Positions 10,967-21,341 of a stretch of 64,000 nucleotides of DNA are shown in pieces. The position numbers and the translations under genes were made by a program. The stretch comes from Micropterix aruncella (Eukaryota; Arthropoda; Insecta; Lepidoptera; Micropterigidae), in assembly GCA_944548615.1 (NCBI GenBank), contig OX155950.1, forward strand, positions 30,969,691-31,033,690. The letters are read 5' to 3'. Under the pieces are notes generated by a model. It made no database searches and was not told where the DNA came from. It saw only the letters and a list, made by a program, of their open reading frames with translations. The first letter of the stretch is position 1, and each line of letters starts with the position of its first letter.

Positions 10967-12545
10967 GTTATTACAGCACGGGCTTTTTTTTCTGTGGGTG
11001 AATCAGTACAACGTAGTAAGCAACTTTTGATAAATAATTTTGGAAAAAAACCAAAAAAAAATTTTAAAAAAAAAAAAAAAGTATTTTTTGTTTTTTTTTT
11101 AATTTGAAAATTTGAAGAAGTTGACTGTTAAATAAAGGTTTGAGAAGCGTTTGAGCGTGCTGCGCCATCTAGCGGTAGGTAAAAGTCGTAAATAAACAAT
11201 ATCAGCGACATTTTACCAACCGCTGGATAGCGCATCGTGATCATAGCTTTTCATAATATTTAAAAATAAAATTAAAAAAACAAATTTTGAAAAAAAAAAT
11301 ATTTTTTTTTCAAAAAAAAAAAAGTTTTTTTCAGTTTTTTTTTCAAATTTTTTTATCAAAAGTTGCTTACTACGTTGTACTGATTCACCCACAGAAAAAA
11401 AAGCCCGTGCTGTAATAACACCCCGTATACAAGTGACTTTTAATTAACCGGCATCCTTGAAGGAAGTGAATCAGTAAGAGCATATAAGCAACTTTTAATA
11501 AAAAAATGTGGAAAAAATAAAAAATATATTTTTTTATTTTATTTTTTTGAAGAAAAAGCACTGAGCACGATGCGTCATCTAGCAGTATGTAAAATATCGC
11601 TAATATTGTTTATTAGCGATATTCTACCTACCGATAAAGAAAGCATCCTAAACTATTATTTGAGTCAAATACTTCAAGATTACAAAAAAAAAAGTTTTTT
11701 CCATTTATTTTTTGGTTTCTCCTAAAATTTTCTATTAAAAGTTGCTAACTTGCTTGTACTGATTGACCCCCTTTGAAGGATGCCAATTAATTAAAACTCA
11801 CCTGTACACACATACAGGTGAGTTTTTAGTTACCGGCATCCATGAAGAGGATGAATCAGTACGACCAGGTAAGCAACTTGTAATATATATTTTTGGAAAA
11901 AAAAATAGGATATTGTTTTTTTGTTTTTTTTTTTCAAATTATAAAATTTATCTATTGAAAAAAAGTCTGAGAAGCGTTGAGCATGCCGCACCATCTAGCG
12001 GTAGATAAAATATCGCTAATAAACAATATTAGCGATATTTTACCTACCACTAGATGACACAAAGCTTGTTATACTATATTTAAAAAAAAAAAACAAAAAA
12101 ATATATATATTTTTTGTTTTTTCCTCAAAATTGTATTAAAAGTTGCTTATTTGCTTATTCATCCCCTTAAAGGATTCCGGTAACTAAAAACATATCCTGT
12201 ATACATATACACTGAGTTTTTTATTAGTGACATCCTTGTACTGGGTGAATCAGTAGAAGTATGTAAGCAACATTTACTATATTTTTTTTGAAAAAAAAAA
12301 AAACAAATTTAAAAAAGTTTCTTTTTGTAAATTCGAATTACCTAGGTACACAGGTAAATAAAAGTTTGGAAAGTGTTGAGCGCATTGCATCATCTAAGGG
12401 TAGGTAAAATATTGCAAATATTGTTTATTAGCAATAATTGCTGTTTATTTTTTTTTGCTGTTTTATCTGTTTTTTTTTTATCAAAAGTTGTTTACTTGCT
12501 TGTACTGATTCTCCCACTACAAGGGTGCCACTAATAAAAAACTCA
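10967..12545. repeat. Tandem array of four related fold-back units
   Basis: Each unit of about 350-460 bp is itself a palindrome. It opens with a GTGAATCAGTA...AAGCAACTTTT block and closes with the complement (AAAAGTTGCTTA...TACTGATTCACCC). Units begin near 10967, 11440, 11812 and 12205. Poly-A/poly-T stretches separate the tips from a central core: CCATCTAGCGGTAGGTAAAA meets its own complement around ATATCGCTAATA/TATTAGCGATAT. Neighbouring units are joined by CCGGCATCCTTGAAG-like links. The first unit has the longest, best-matched arms, and the others are progressively diverged. No ORF. Confidence 0.75.
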
Positions 12546-13821
12546 TATAATAATATAATTATCAATCCTGTAGCTTCCCCCCCCCCCCCCCAATAAATTC
12601 TTTTGAAAAGTATCTCTTTTATAATCTCACTTTAAATTTTAAAAGCCACATCGCGTAAATATTTCGTGTAGGTACAGTAGCACTCGAATAGAATATATTA
12701 TTCAAATTTAACATTTCGCACATATAATTTAAGGTAAATATATTTTCTATATAAATTTGTCTTAAACGATTTTAAATCTTTTAGATAAATATATTTAAGT
12801 ACATATAATGTTTACCACTTTGTAAAATATTACAGAGTGAGCCAAGGCATTTTTTTAATGGACGGATCATAATTTACAGCTTTTCAAAAGCCTACCAAAA
12901 TACTCTTACCCTTCGTTGGTACGTTTAAATAAGGCGAGACGTCTATCAGGCAAGACCACAACCGACAATATTAAGTACTTAAGGCTAATGGAATGATTTA
13001 ATACAATTTCAATGAACGCGTCAACGAACGAACTAAACATAAACTAACAAAGTTAAAATAGATAAAATGTATAAATTAATAAAAAACATAATAATGATTA
13101 ATACATCTCATCGGAATGGTTAACCAAAACTCTTTTGGTATACAGAGAGAAGCAACATCGACTAAAACTACTCTTTTAAAAAATAAATTAGATTGATCCC
13201 TATTTAAAATTGAGGTAACTAAATAATAAAACATGATCTTAAGATTAATGGCTAAGCCAGGAGATTTTAAACTCTAAAATATATAACACGATTCTCTATT
13301 TAAGTAGTTTTGCCGCTCGGCTTCGACGCTCGAAAAGATCACAATGTAAAAGGGAATGCAGTACAAAAATACTGTTACGGGACATTGCACCATTTAGCCC
13401 CATTCTTTCATTCGAAGGATTTGTACTGGAGAGCGGACAAATTAAAAAGAATACTAAAATGATCCCGCTTCGATTATATCACAGTCCCGCGTTAATATCG
13501 GAATGTAAACAGATATGTCAACATTGCTTTTATAATACTCTTTGTTTCTAATACGTTTTTCCTTCCATTACATGGAAAGTCGTTTAAGTACGTTTCGATT
13601 GGTCGAGTTTGATAATAAAAAAATATGTATTTTCTCCGGCGAGAAGCGATAGGTGCGCCTGCACCCGTAAGGGCTAAAACGGTCGTGCTCGGAAAATGAC
13701 GATTCAGCGGTGACGAGATAAGTTCAACAGCCTAACGTACGAAAAAAACTACAGTACGCAAAAATGCACCTAACGATAGACTTTACCTAATTAAGTCGAA
13801 TAGACGAAAAATAGACTCTGA
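12546..13821. other. AT-rich DNA downstream of the zinc-finger gene
   Basis: A run of 16 C lies at 12576-12591. Apart from the likely 3' untranslated region of the minus-strand gene, whose stop codon is at 13942-13940, nothing was recognised. Confidence 0.4.
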
Positions 13822-13827
13822 TTTATT
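13822..13827 (-). other. Possible polyadenylation signal (AATAAA) of the zinc-finger gene
   Basis: AATAAA on the minus strand lies about 115 bases past the TGA stop at 13942-13940. Other A-rich hexamers occur nearby, so the real site could differ. Confidence 0.4.
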
Positions 13828-13939
13828 GCTGTAAATAAATACTTCTCGTTGAAGCGACGCCGATGATTCATAATCGCCGGCGCCGATAAATGGAATGATA
13901 GTAAAAATAGGGGCGTCAAACGCGGCGCGGGTCGCACCG

Positions 13940-14188
13940 TCATTGGTGGCTCTTACTGAGGAGGTGCGAGTTGAATTCGTAGACGTTGGTGCTCTGCTCG
14001 CCGCAGATGTTGCACTTCCAGGGGTTGGAGTCGCAGTGGCAGCCTTTGTGGAGGAAATACAGCGTGGAGTCGGGGAACGTGATGGCGCAAAATGCACAAA
14101 CCAGAGACGTCGGCAGCAAAAGGCCTCCGGTGGGCTCTCCGTGCGTCGACGTTATCATTCCTCCTTCGGGGGTATTTCTCGGAGAGAC
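13940..14188 (-). CDS. Last exon of a Hunchback/Ikaros-like zinc-finger factor
   Basis: On the minus strand the exon starts at 14188 after the acceptor gtgtctcag and runs 82 codons to TGA. It holds a pair of closely spaced fingers: C31-x2-C34-x12-H47-x3-H51 (CAFCAITFPDSTLYFLHKGC) and C59-x2-C62-x12-H75-x5-H81, ending NSHLLSKSHQ. A terminal finger pair with this spacing and a HK-GCH turn is characteristic of the Hunchback and Ikaros families, where it mediates dimerisation rather than DNA binding. The exon is in phase 0 with the donor at 20797. It is separated from it by a 6.6-kb intron packed with transposons. I cannot tell which family member this is. Confidence 0.85.
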   Translation of the reverse strand, partial: VSPRNTPEGGMITSTHGEPTGGLLLPTSLVCAFCAITFPDSTLYFLHKGCHCDSNPWKCNICGEQSTNVYEFNSHLLSKSHQ

Positions 14189-14694
14189 CTGAGACACATT
14201 TTACGAGGTGTTACAAAATGATTATCAGTAATGAAATCAAGTAATAGAGAAAAGTTAGAGGGAGAGACCGTCTATACTACGCTCGGGAGCGATGAATCCG
14301 GCTCACCAACGTAAACCATCATAAAAAATGAAAACGCTATCATAAAAAATGAAAACGCTAGCTTATTCAATAATTGTCACATTAATAATGAATACTGAAT
14401 ACCAGGAATGCTTGTTATATATTTATTTGTAACAACAGAAACAAAAGCAAAAACGAATGCGGTGAATTCTTAGTTTGAGTTTTTTTTAATCTTTCATTTT
14501 GCTTATGGCCATTTCGATGACTATACTTCATGCATTTAAGAAGTTTCATTAATTTTAATGGAATAGTATTAAATAGTCTATAAAATACTTATTATTTCAA
14601 TAAGCTAGAATTCTTAGTTTCTGATATATTAAGTTTTATGTTAGTGACTCAGACTCATTTCTCACAAGTTTATATACTCGTACAGGAAATATAC

Positions 14695-14870
14695 TATAAA
14701 CAAGATTATAAACGGATTTACCGGGTAAAGTTTGGTAACACCCAATGTGAACATCGCACCCTGGACAATGGCGGTTGCAACGTCATATGCTACAAAATTC
14801 ATGCAGTAAATCCGTTTATAATCATGTTTATAACGTCAAACAACCGCGATAGTCTTCAATTTTTTACACA
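14695..14870. mobile_element. Palindromic MITE, copy 1 (diverged)
   Basis: It contains CACCCTGGACAATGGCGGTT and GCTACAAAATTCATGCAGTA, flanked by a matching inverted arm (TTTACCGGGTAAAGTTTGGT). The right flank TTATAACGTCAAACAACCGC is also found beside the copy at 45345-45515 and, inverted, beside the copy at 28738-28885. So the mobile unit extends beyond the palindrome. It lies about 60 bp from the 3' end of the RTE element, inside the zinc-finger gene's intron. Confidence 0.7.
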
Positions 14871-14931
14871 CTTTTATGAAATTATACTGTTATTTTTTAA
14901 ATTACCACTATCGTTCGACTGCTGGCAAGTA

Positions 14932-17900
14932 TTTTATTTATTATTATTTATTCCGTAGCCGGCGATTGGGGAGGGGGTCGCCCTCGCAGCCAATACGCTG
15001 CTGTCGGTGCCGCTGGATCTCGTACTCCATTCACGATTCGCTTCCATTCTTGACGATTTTTTGCCACGTCTCGAGCATCCCTAGCCGACAATCGTTGATT
15101 TTTAAGGTCGCCTTTGATGGTATTTAACCAGGTTTTCTTCGGTGCCGATCGCTGAATTCTCCATTCTGTCGGACGGTCTCGCCAAAGAAGTTTACGTGGC
15201 AAGCGATTGTCGTTCATTCGGCAAACATGGCCGAACCATCGTAGTCGACGTTTTTGTACTTCTTCTTCGATCGTTGTTACTAGATCGCATCTTTCTCTAA
15301 TGGTCTCGTTTCGAATTCGGTCGCGGAGTGAGACACCGAGAATCTGCCTCAAGCATCGCATTTGGAAGACTTCGAACTTTTTGAGGTCCGATTGTAGTAA
15401 CGTCCACGTTTCCGATCCATAAAGAAGAATGGGAAGAACCAACGTTCGGTATAGTCGTACTTTGGTTTTGATGGTAATATTCATTCGCTTCCATATGCAC
15501 CACTTGAGCGAGGCGAATGTTGCTGTTGCCTGACCGATCCGGCTATGGACATCGGCCGTCGAAGCCACTTTCTTTTCCGTAACCAACGATCCTAAATACT
15601 TGAATTGTGGGACCTGTTCGATTTGGGTTCCATCGAGGTAAACGCTGGCCTTCGAACCGTCCGTAGTGAGCACTTTGGTCTTATCCGCATTGATTTTCAA
15701 TCCATATGATTGAGCAATTCCGGATATGTCGTATAAAATGTCCGTTGCTTCGGCATCAGTGTCGGCGAAAACGGCGCTATCATCAGCGAACATCAAATCG
15801 GTTATGAAGTTTGATTCGTCGTATCTAACTCCGCGTCGACCGTCGAATGCTCTCCGCATAATCGCGTCGATCACCACGTTAAAAAGTAGCGGCGATGCGA
15901 CGTCTCCTTGTCGAACACCAGTTTGAATCGGGAATTCCTCAGACAAATCGTTTCGGATTCGAACGCTGCTGGTTAAGCCATCGTACGATGATTGGAGAAG
16001 TTTAATGATTTTTGGTGGCACGTGTTCTGTCTCCAAGGCACTCCATAAGCTGTTCCAATCGATGCAATCGAAGGCGGATTTAAAGTCTATGAAGACGACG
16101 ATTGTTCGTTTGCCGCACCGTATTCTTTCTTCCATTAGCTGACGAAGAGCGAATATCTGATCAATGCATCCTCGATATGGTCTAAATCCTGCTTGCTCCT
16201 CTCGGCTCGTTTGTTCTCGATGTTTTTGTAGCCTCGACTGTATGATTTTTGTAAATACTTTGCCGACTATTGAAAGAAGGCTAATACCGCGATAATTCTT
16301 GCATTCTCTGCTATCGCCTTTCTTTAAAATTGGCACAACTATGGCTTTCTTCCATGCCGACGGAATACGATCCGATTGCCAAATATGCGTTAGGAGAACA
16401 TGTAGTTGTTGTAATAGAATGTCACCTCCGGCTTTGATCATCTCGGCGGTAACTTGATCTGGACCCGGCGCTTTACCATTTTTCAGCGATTTTATTGCCG
16501 TTTTCACTTCGTTTATTGTTGGTTCGTTATCGGAAAACGGATTCGCCGGCTGATTGATAATCGGCGGTTGCGGTGCTGGACCTTGAGGCGGATCGTGATT
16601 GTGCAGCTGATTAAAGAATTCCCTCCACCGCTGCAGGCGCTCGTGGGGGGAGATCACGAAAGTTCCATCCGATTTCTTGATGTTGTCGTTCGTTGATGTT
16701 GTTTTCCCGCCTAACCGTCGGATTGTTTGGTATAGCGTCCGGTATTCGTGCCTCGATGCTGCTTCTTCCAATTCGGCTGCAACGTTATTCCAATGCGCTT
16801 CTCGTTCCGATTTCATTCTTTGTCGGACTTCTTTGTTCAATAATCGGTATTTTTCGAAATTGACGTGTTTCATCCGTTTTCGTTGGTCGACGAGGTCTAA
16901 ACAGTCGTCCGAAATCCATTGCTGCGTCCGTCGACGGATGGGTGGGCACAGCTCCGTTGCACACTTCACAAGGGACTCCGATAATTGCATTTCTTCAAAG
17001 TCGATATCGTCTGATATTACGAGCGTTGCGAATTTGTTGGATAGCGCGATTTGAAATTTCTGTCCAATGGCTGGGTCCTGTAGACATGCCCAGTTTCTCT
17101 TGGTTGGTGGTGGCGCTTTTTTCTTCGCTCGTTGTAGTCGCATTTGTAATTTCGCTCGAACGAGATAGTGATCCGATCCGCAATCGGGTCCACGCATCGC
17201 CCGTACGTCTTTGACTGTTGATCGAAATCTCGAATTGATTAAAATGTAGTCCAACATTGCTGAATCTTTACCGGACGGATTTCGCCACGTTAGTTGATGT
17301 TTGCGGGGATGACGAAATATGCTGTTTCCGACGATCATGTTGTTCGACAATGCGAATGATAACAGGCGTAGTCCATTGTCGTTAATTTCGCCGTGTCCAA
17401 ATCTTCCCATCGTTTCTTCCCAACCCGTCCGATCGTCACCCGTATGTGCATTAAAGTCGCCCGCTAGTATAATTAATTCGGTTCGGGGTATCGTATCCAG
17501 CGTGTGTTGAAGCTGGTAGTAGAATTCATCTTTGTTCGTATCCGGGCTCATCTCGGTTGGCGCGTAAACGGAAACGATATGGGTCTTGATTGTTCCATCG
17601 ATGGTGATAACTGCTAAGCGCTCGGATATCGGTTGAAACGCAATAACGCTGCCGGCAGCTCGGCGATCGACCATGAAGCCGACCCCGGCCTCTCGTTTGT
17701 CGCCTCCGGAATAAAATAGCGTCATCGTCTCGTCGATTGTTGGCGGATCAATTGTCATTGTTCCCGATCCCGTGAGTCGTAATTCCGATAATGCGGCGAT
17801 CGATATTTTGCATTTCGCTAATTCCATAGCTATGATTTCCTTTTGGCCGACGTGATGCCCCGTTCGCACATTCCATGCGGCGATTTGAATGTCCGATTTC

Positions 17901-18089
17901 GGTGTAAAATATTTGGGTTTTCGGCCAGTTGCCAACTTCTCACCAGCATCCCTGGTCCCCGGAGCTGGCGCATCGGCTGCCTCAGATGCGGTAGCATTAT
18001 TTCGTGAATGATTAATTGTACTATCCATTGGTTTCTTGCCTGGTTTCTTCGGTTACCCGATTCTGGTCGACGCGGCAGGCCAACCACCG
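14932..18089 (-). mobile_element. Full-length RTE-type non-LTR retrotransposon with target duplication
   Basis: The element is bounded by an 11-bp direct repeat, GCTGGCAAGTA, at 14921-14931 and 18090-18100. Reading on the minus strand it has a leader of about 60 bases, one intact ORF of 1026 codons, and virtually no 3' untranslated region. The TAA stop is embedded in the terminal AATAAATAATAATAAATAAA tail. A very short leader, a single EN-RT ORF and a short-repeat tail are typical of the RTE clade. It lies in the intron between exons 20797-21018 and 13940-14188 of the zinc-finger gene, in the same orientation. Confidence 0.93.
14948..18028 (-). CDS. RTE-type endonuclease-reverse transcriptase polyprotein
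   Basis: This 1026-aa protein carries out target-primed reverse transcription of its own RNA. Residues about 45-295 form an APE-like (EEP) endonuclease with AWNVRTG (N53), SELRL (E82), VYAPTE, AGDFNAHTG (D191, N193), LDYILIN and SDHY (D286, H287), so the catalytic set is complete. Residues about 505-790 are the reverse transcriptase: NGKAPGPD, FIDFKSAFDCID (D648), GVRQGDVASPLLFN and FADD (D749, D750). A basic C-terminal part follows, including RRLRWFGHVCRM, usual in this clade. The ATG at 18028 is the first in frame and is about 60 bases from the element's 5' end. No stop or frameshift interrupts it, so it may be recently active. Confidence 0.93.
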   Translation of the reverse strand: MDSTINHSRNNATASEAADAPAPGTRDAGEKLATGRKPKYFTPKSDIQIAAWNVRTGHHVGQKEIIAMELAKCKISIAALSELRLTGSGTMTIDPPTIDETMTLFYSGGDKREAGVGFMVDRRAAGSVIAFQPISERLAVITIDGTIKTHIVSVYAPTEMSPDTNKDEFYYQLQHTLDTIPRTELIILAGDFNAHTGDDRTGWEETMGRFGHGEINDNGLRLLSFALSNNMIVGNSIFRHPRKHQLTWRNPSGKDSAMLDYILINSRFRSTVKDVRAMRGPDCGSDHYLVRAKLQMRLQRAKKKAPPPTKRNWACLQDPAIGQKFQIALSNKFATLVISDDIDFEEMQLSESLVKCATELCPPIRRRTQQWISDDCLDLVDQRKRMKHVNFEKYRLLNKEVRQRMKSEREAHWNNVAAELEEAASRHEYRTLYQTIRRLGGKTTSTNDNIKKSDGTFVISPHERLQRWREFFNQLHNHDPPQGPAPQPPIINQPANPFSDNEPTINEVKTAIKSLKNGKAPGPDQVTAEMIKAGGDILLQQLHVLLTHIWQSDRIPSAWKKAIVVPILKKGDSRECKNYRGISLLSIVGKVFTKIIQSRLQKHREQTSREEQAGFRPYRGCIDQIFALRQLMEERIRCGKRTIVVFIDFKSAFDCIDWNSLWSALETEHVPPKIIKLLQSSYDGLTSSVRIRNDLSEEFPIQTGVRQGDVASPLLFNVVIDAIMRRAFDGRRGVRYDESNFITDLMFADDSAVFADTDAEATDILYDISGIAQSYGLKINADKTKVLTTDGSKASVYLDGTQIEQVPQFKYLGSLVTEKKVASTADVHSRIGQATATFASLKWCIWKRMNITIKTKVRLYRTLVLPILLYGSETWTLLQSDLKKFEVFQMRCLRQILGVSLRDRIRNETIRERCDLVTTIEEEVQKRRLRWFGHVCRMNDNRLPRKLLWRDRPTEWRIQRSAPKKTWLNTIKGDLKNQRLSARDARDVAKNRQEWKRIVNGVRDPAAPTAAYWLRGRPPPQSPATE

Positions 18090-18511
18090 GCTGGCAAGTA
18101 ATCTTGAGGTTCTCTCATTTTTTTTATGGCTATACTGTGGCTCCTTAATGCAAAGAGTATAAAAGGGTAGTTTGTTTTATAACATGGTAGATGCATGGGA
18201 CTGTATTTTTTTGTGACGGACTCGTTTCTCTTTTGACAACTTTTGTAGTCTGGAGCCTGCTCTGTCATTTTAAAAAGGGCTTGTGGAAAGTGACTATCTT
18301 AATAATTTTGAAAGGGATGTATTTTTAAGAAATTAAATATATAATTACTAATAAATGAAAAACTATAGAAAAATAAAAATTACTACACTAAACTAACAAA
18401 ATTTAGCTTGATATTTTGGATAATTTTTGTTAAACAATTTCTGGTTACTTCACCTTTTGGAAGCCAGTCATTCCATGCAAAATTTTCGATGCCCTCAAAA
18501 TTTTGTTTGTA

Positions 18512-19046
18512 GAAGGTGCGTGCAAGCATACTAATATATAACGGTGGTTTATTCAATCGCAGGCTTCAATTACAGGCTTTTACCGCAGTGGAGGAAGAAA
18601 TAGAGCGGATATATTAAAAAATATGGATATAATATAATATGAAAAACGCCGATCGGCGTGCGTGGCCAGCCAGAGGTTACGGAGAACAATGCATAACACC
18701 AGAAGAATTATGAAATTTAGTGGATTCAATGCCGCGACGACTTCAAGCAATAATTGATGCGAACGGTGGACCAACTAAGTATTAAATAAAATAAAAATTA
18801 ATATTTAAAGTTACTATCGACTACATATAATAATCAAGGAAGTGTATGTAGACTTTTGTCTATTTATTTTTCATTGTCACTGTCATTTATTTAGTTAGTT
18901 TATACTGAAGAATATATTTTATTTCGATCAATATCATTAAAAAAGAGTTCCAAACAAAACTGCATCATTACTTTTTACTATTATGTTTTTGGATCCTAGA
19001 ACTAGCAAAAATGGGGGGTGTACGTAGACTTTTGTCGCTCACTGTA
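18512..19046 (+). mobile_element. Remnant of a Tc1-type DNA transposon
   Basis: Near 18660-18785 the plus strand encodes the tail of a Tc1 transposase, LVDSMPRRLQAIIDANGG, then PTKY and a stop at 18783. The frame upstream is broken. The right terminus reads GGTGTACGTAGACTTTTGTC then GCTCACTG before TA at 19045-19046. The same GTACGTAGACTTTTGTC motif is repeated near 18845, as expected for the subterminal repeat of such elements. The left end is not defined: the 18512-18560 segment shares sequence with 9910-10085 instead. Confidence 0.7.
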
Positions 19047-19379
19047 AGTAAGAAAAGACGGTGGAATAATATGCAAGAAATTCAGTGCAGAATCGAAGAG
19101 GCTCACACAGAACATTTCAAAAGCTCAGAATAGTTCTGTACACACTTAATCATTCCTCTTCGACTTCGCTTGATCCTATGTTTTTAACGATGAAAATATA
19201 GACACTCAAAGAAAATAAAGACACACACAGAAAATATAGATAGGCTCAAAGCAGAGCAAAGCAAAGAATAAAAGAAACAGTAGTCAGACTTAGTATATGG
19301 TTCCAAGTAAATAAATGGTCACTAATGTAAATAAATCAAAAGCAATATGCTTTTCTTTGCGGCCGTCTGATTCCGATGA
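19047..19379. other. Intronic spacer
   Basis: AT-rich DNA between two transposon remnants in the zinc-finger gene's intron, with an AAAGACACACACAGAAAATA-like short repeat near 19200-19235. No gene seen. Confidence 0.4.
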
Positions 19380-20000
19380 AAAGGATGAATATTTTGGCAC
19401 TGACAAACTAGATAATACCCCTTCCACTAAATTCCTCCGATTAAAAATTAAATTACAATGGTCGGATCACTAATGATCACATTAAAAAACTGTGCATACT
19501 CGCCATTAAAAGATAAGAAATCTATGCGACCTTCAAGCCGCTAAATCTGTTTATTTTGCTTATTTCCACTCCTTAATAACATATGGCCTACTGTTTTGGG
19601 GAACAGCATCAAATTTAACCAGAACTTTTCTCCTCCAGAAAAGACTGATATGCAGTTTATAGTCTCTCTAAGAGGTTCTTGTAAGCCGCTGTTCGTAGAA
19701 TCAGGAATCATGACTATTTTTACCGTACATTTATCAAAATATTATGTACATTGTAGACACCTAGCAGACGTTCTGGTGAATAGTGATTTTCATCATCAAA
19801 CCACAAGAAATGAATCCAATCTTCACATAAACCGACAGCGGCATAGAAAAGTGTGATATAGTTTTATTCACCAAAATGTGTGACACTATAAAAAGATCCC
19901 AGAGCAAGTCAAAAGCTTTTAAGAGGACCAATTTAAAAAGATAATTGTAAATAATTTGGTAAGAATTTATGGTACACAGGAGTTTGAAACTTCTGACTTT
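19380..20000 (+). pseudogene. Decayed C-terminal part of a non-LTR reverse transcriptase
   Basis: Broken plus-strand frames read STKFLRLKIKLQWSDH, then ITYGLLFWGTASNLTRTFLL, then NSDFHHQTTRNESNLHINRQ. These are the usual landmarks downstream of the catalytic core of Jockey/CR1-type enzymes. The last block matches the better-preserved copy at 44150-44362, so both belong to one family. Stops and frameshifts are frequent. This copy is old. Confidence 0.65.
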
Positions 20001-20244
20001 ATTTTACGCCACTGAATAATCTGTATCAGTGGTTTGATCACAGAACCATATCGGTTTTAAGACTAGCCACTGATAGCGTAAATGTTATGCTATTGATTGC
20101 TTCCAGAAATCAAACAATTTTGTCAATTAATCATATCACAAAAAAATGGATCCATAAAATATTAATTGAACTATACCAAAAGTAATTTCAGTTATAACTA
20201 AAAGGTTTGCAATGTGTCGGAATACTTTGACAGAGCAATGAAGT

Positions 20245-20690
20245 GATTAACTAAAATGATATCTTCGAGATCCACCAATCAATGATGATACGATGGCACA
20301 TATGAAGATCACTTGGAATTATTTGGATTGACTACTCTCAAACAAAGAAGACAAAGAAGGGACCTGATTGAGATATACAAAACTCTCACAAATTATAACG
20401 ATGTACTTGGGCTAGAGAATATTTTAAAAATTTACATGAACACAAATCTACACGAGGTCACAAAAAAATACTCAACCGTGCAAAATTTAAATCTAATCCT
20501 CCTAAGAACATTTTGTAAAATAGAGCGGTGGACCATTTTGAATGATCACTTTGGTATGAGAAAGCTTTCCGCAAGATGGGTGCCGCGTTTGCTCACAATC
20601 GACCGCAACAAACGCAATCGTGGGACAACTTCACAACTCATCCTATCTAGAATAAATAACTATAATAATATTAAAAACGTATAAAAGTAG
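20245..20690 (+). pseudogene. Mosaic: retrotransposon tail joined to a mariner transposase fragment
   Basis: The first half (LFGLTTLKQRRQRRDLIEIY then KTL) is typical of the C-terminal region of a non-LTR retrotransposon ORF. In the same open frame, from about 20530, it becomes WTILNDHFGMRKLSARWVPR then LLTIDRNKRN. This is the helix-turn-helix and start-of-catalytic region of a mariner-family transposase. The junction lies about 20470-20530. That one frame runs through both is probably chance after nested insertion and decay. A fusion gene is not suggested. Confidence 0.6.
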
Positions 20691-20796
20691 AGATTACTAA
20701 CACAGTATTGCTCGTCGGTTACTGCCAAAGCAACCAAAAAAGTGAATAAGGGGCCTTTTCAGTCGTGAATTGTTACTATTATCTATAAATACTTAC

Positions 20797-21018
20797 GGCA
20801 GCCCTGCCGCGTCCTCTGGCAGATATGCGCCTCTTGAGGTCCTCCCTCAGCAGACTCTTCAGCGGCGACACCTTGATGAGCGACAGCCCGCTGGAGGAGA
20901 CCCCGGAGCTGCGCTTGTCGGCCGAGTTGGAGCTGGCCGTGCTGTCCCCGCTCACCCGGTTGTCGTCGCCGTGGCTGGGGGATGCCCCGTGACCGGACTC
21001 ATCCTGCGACGTCGGCTC
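20797..21018 (-). CDS. Middle (linker) exon of the Hunchback/Ikaros-like factor
   Basis: A 222-bp exon (74 codons, phase 0 at both ends) is bounded by the acceptor tttttgttttatag and the donor GCC/gtaagt on the minus strand. It begins EPTSQDESGHGASPSHGDDN and is rich in Ser, Asp and Gly, then turns basic: LSLIKVSPLKSLLREDLKRR and ISARGRGRAA. No finger is present. It is probably a flexible linker, with the basic stretch a plausible nuclear localisation or interaction segment (inference). The exon is GC-rich, unlike its introns. Confidence 0.85.
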
Positions 21019-21341
21019 CTATAAAACAAAAAGATGACATTGAGCTCTTCCATAAAACGTCTCACATCATTGTTTCTTCTGTGAGATTCTTAATGAAGAG
21101 AAATATAGATTACCAAGCGTCTCGAAGCAAAAGGATCCGGGCACAACAATAGTGAGCGATCTGAAGTGGGGCGAGCATATTACAGATCGTGAAAAAGGCC
21201 AACTCAATTATGTACCTCATCCGTAAATCATTCCATTATAATCACACTAGCTTTATTTTTGGCATTACACAACCTAAATCATACTTATGTTAGAGTTTGG
21301 ATTTCAGATATGAAATCATTACTTTGTTAAATAATAAATAA
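21019..21341. other. Intronic spacer
   Basis: Ordinary intron sequence between the exon at 20797-21018 and the retrotransposon that starts near 21342. Nothing recognised. Confidence 0.5.

Noticed and set aside
15207..17510. Multiple plus-strand frames inside 14948-18028
   Set aside because: They are shadows of the intact minus-strand RTE ORF, whose catalytic motifs are unambiguous.
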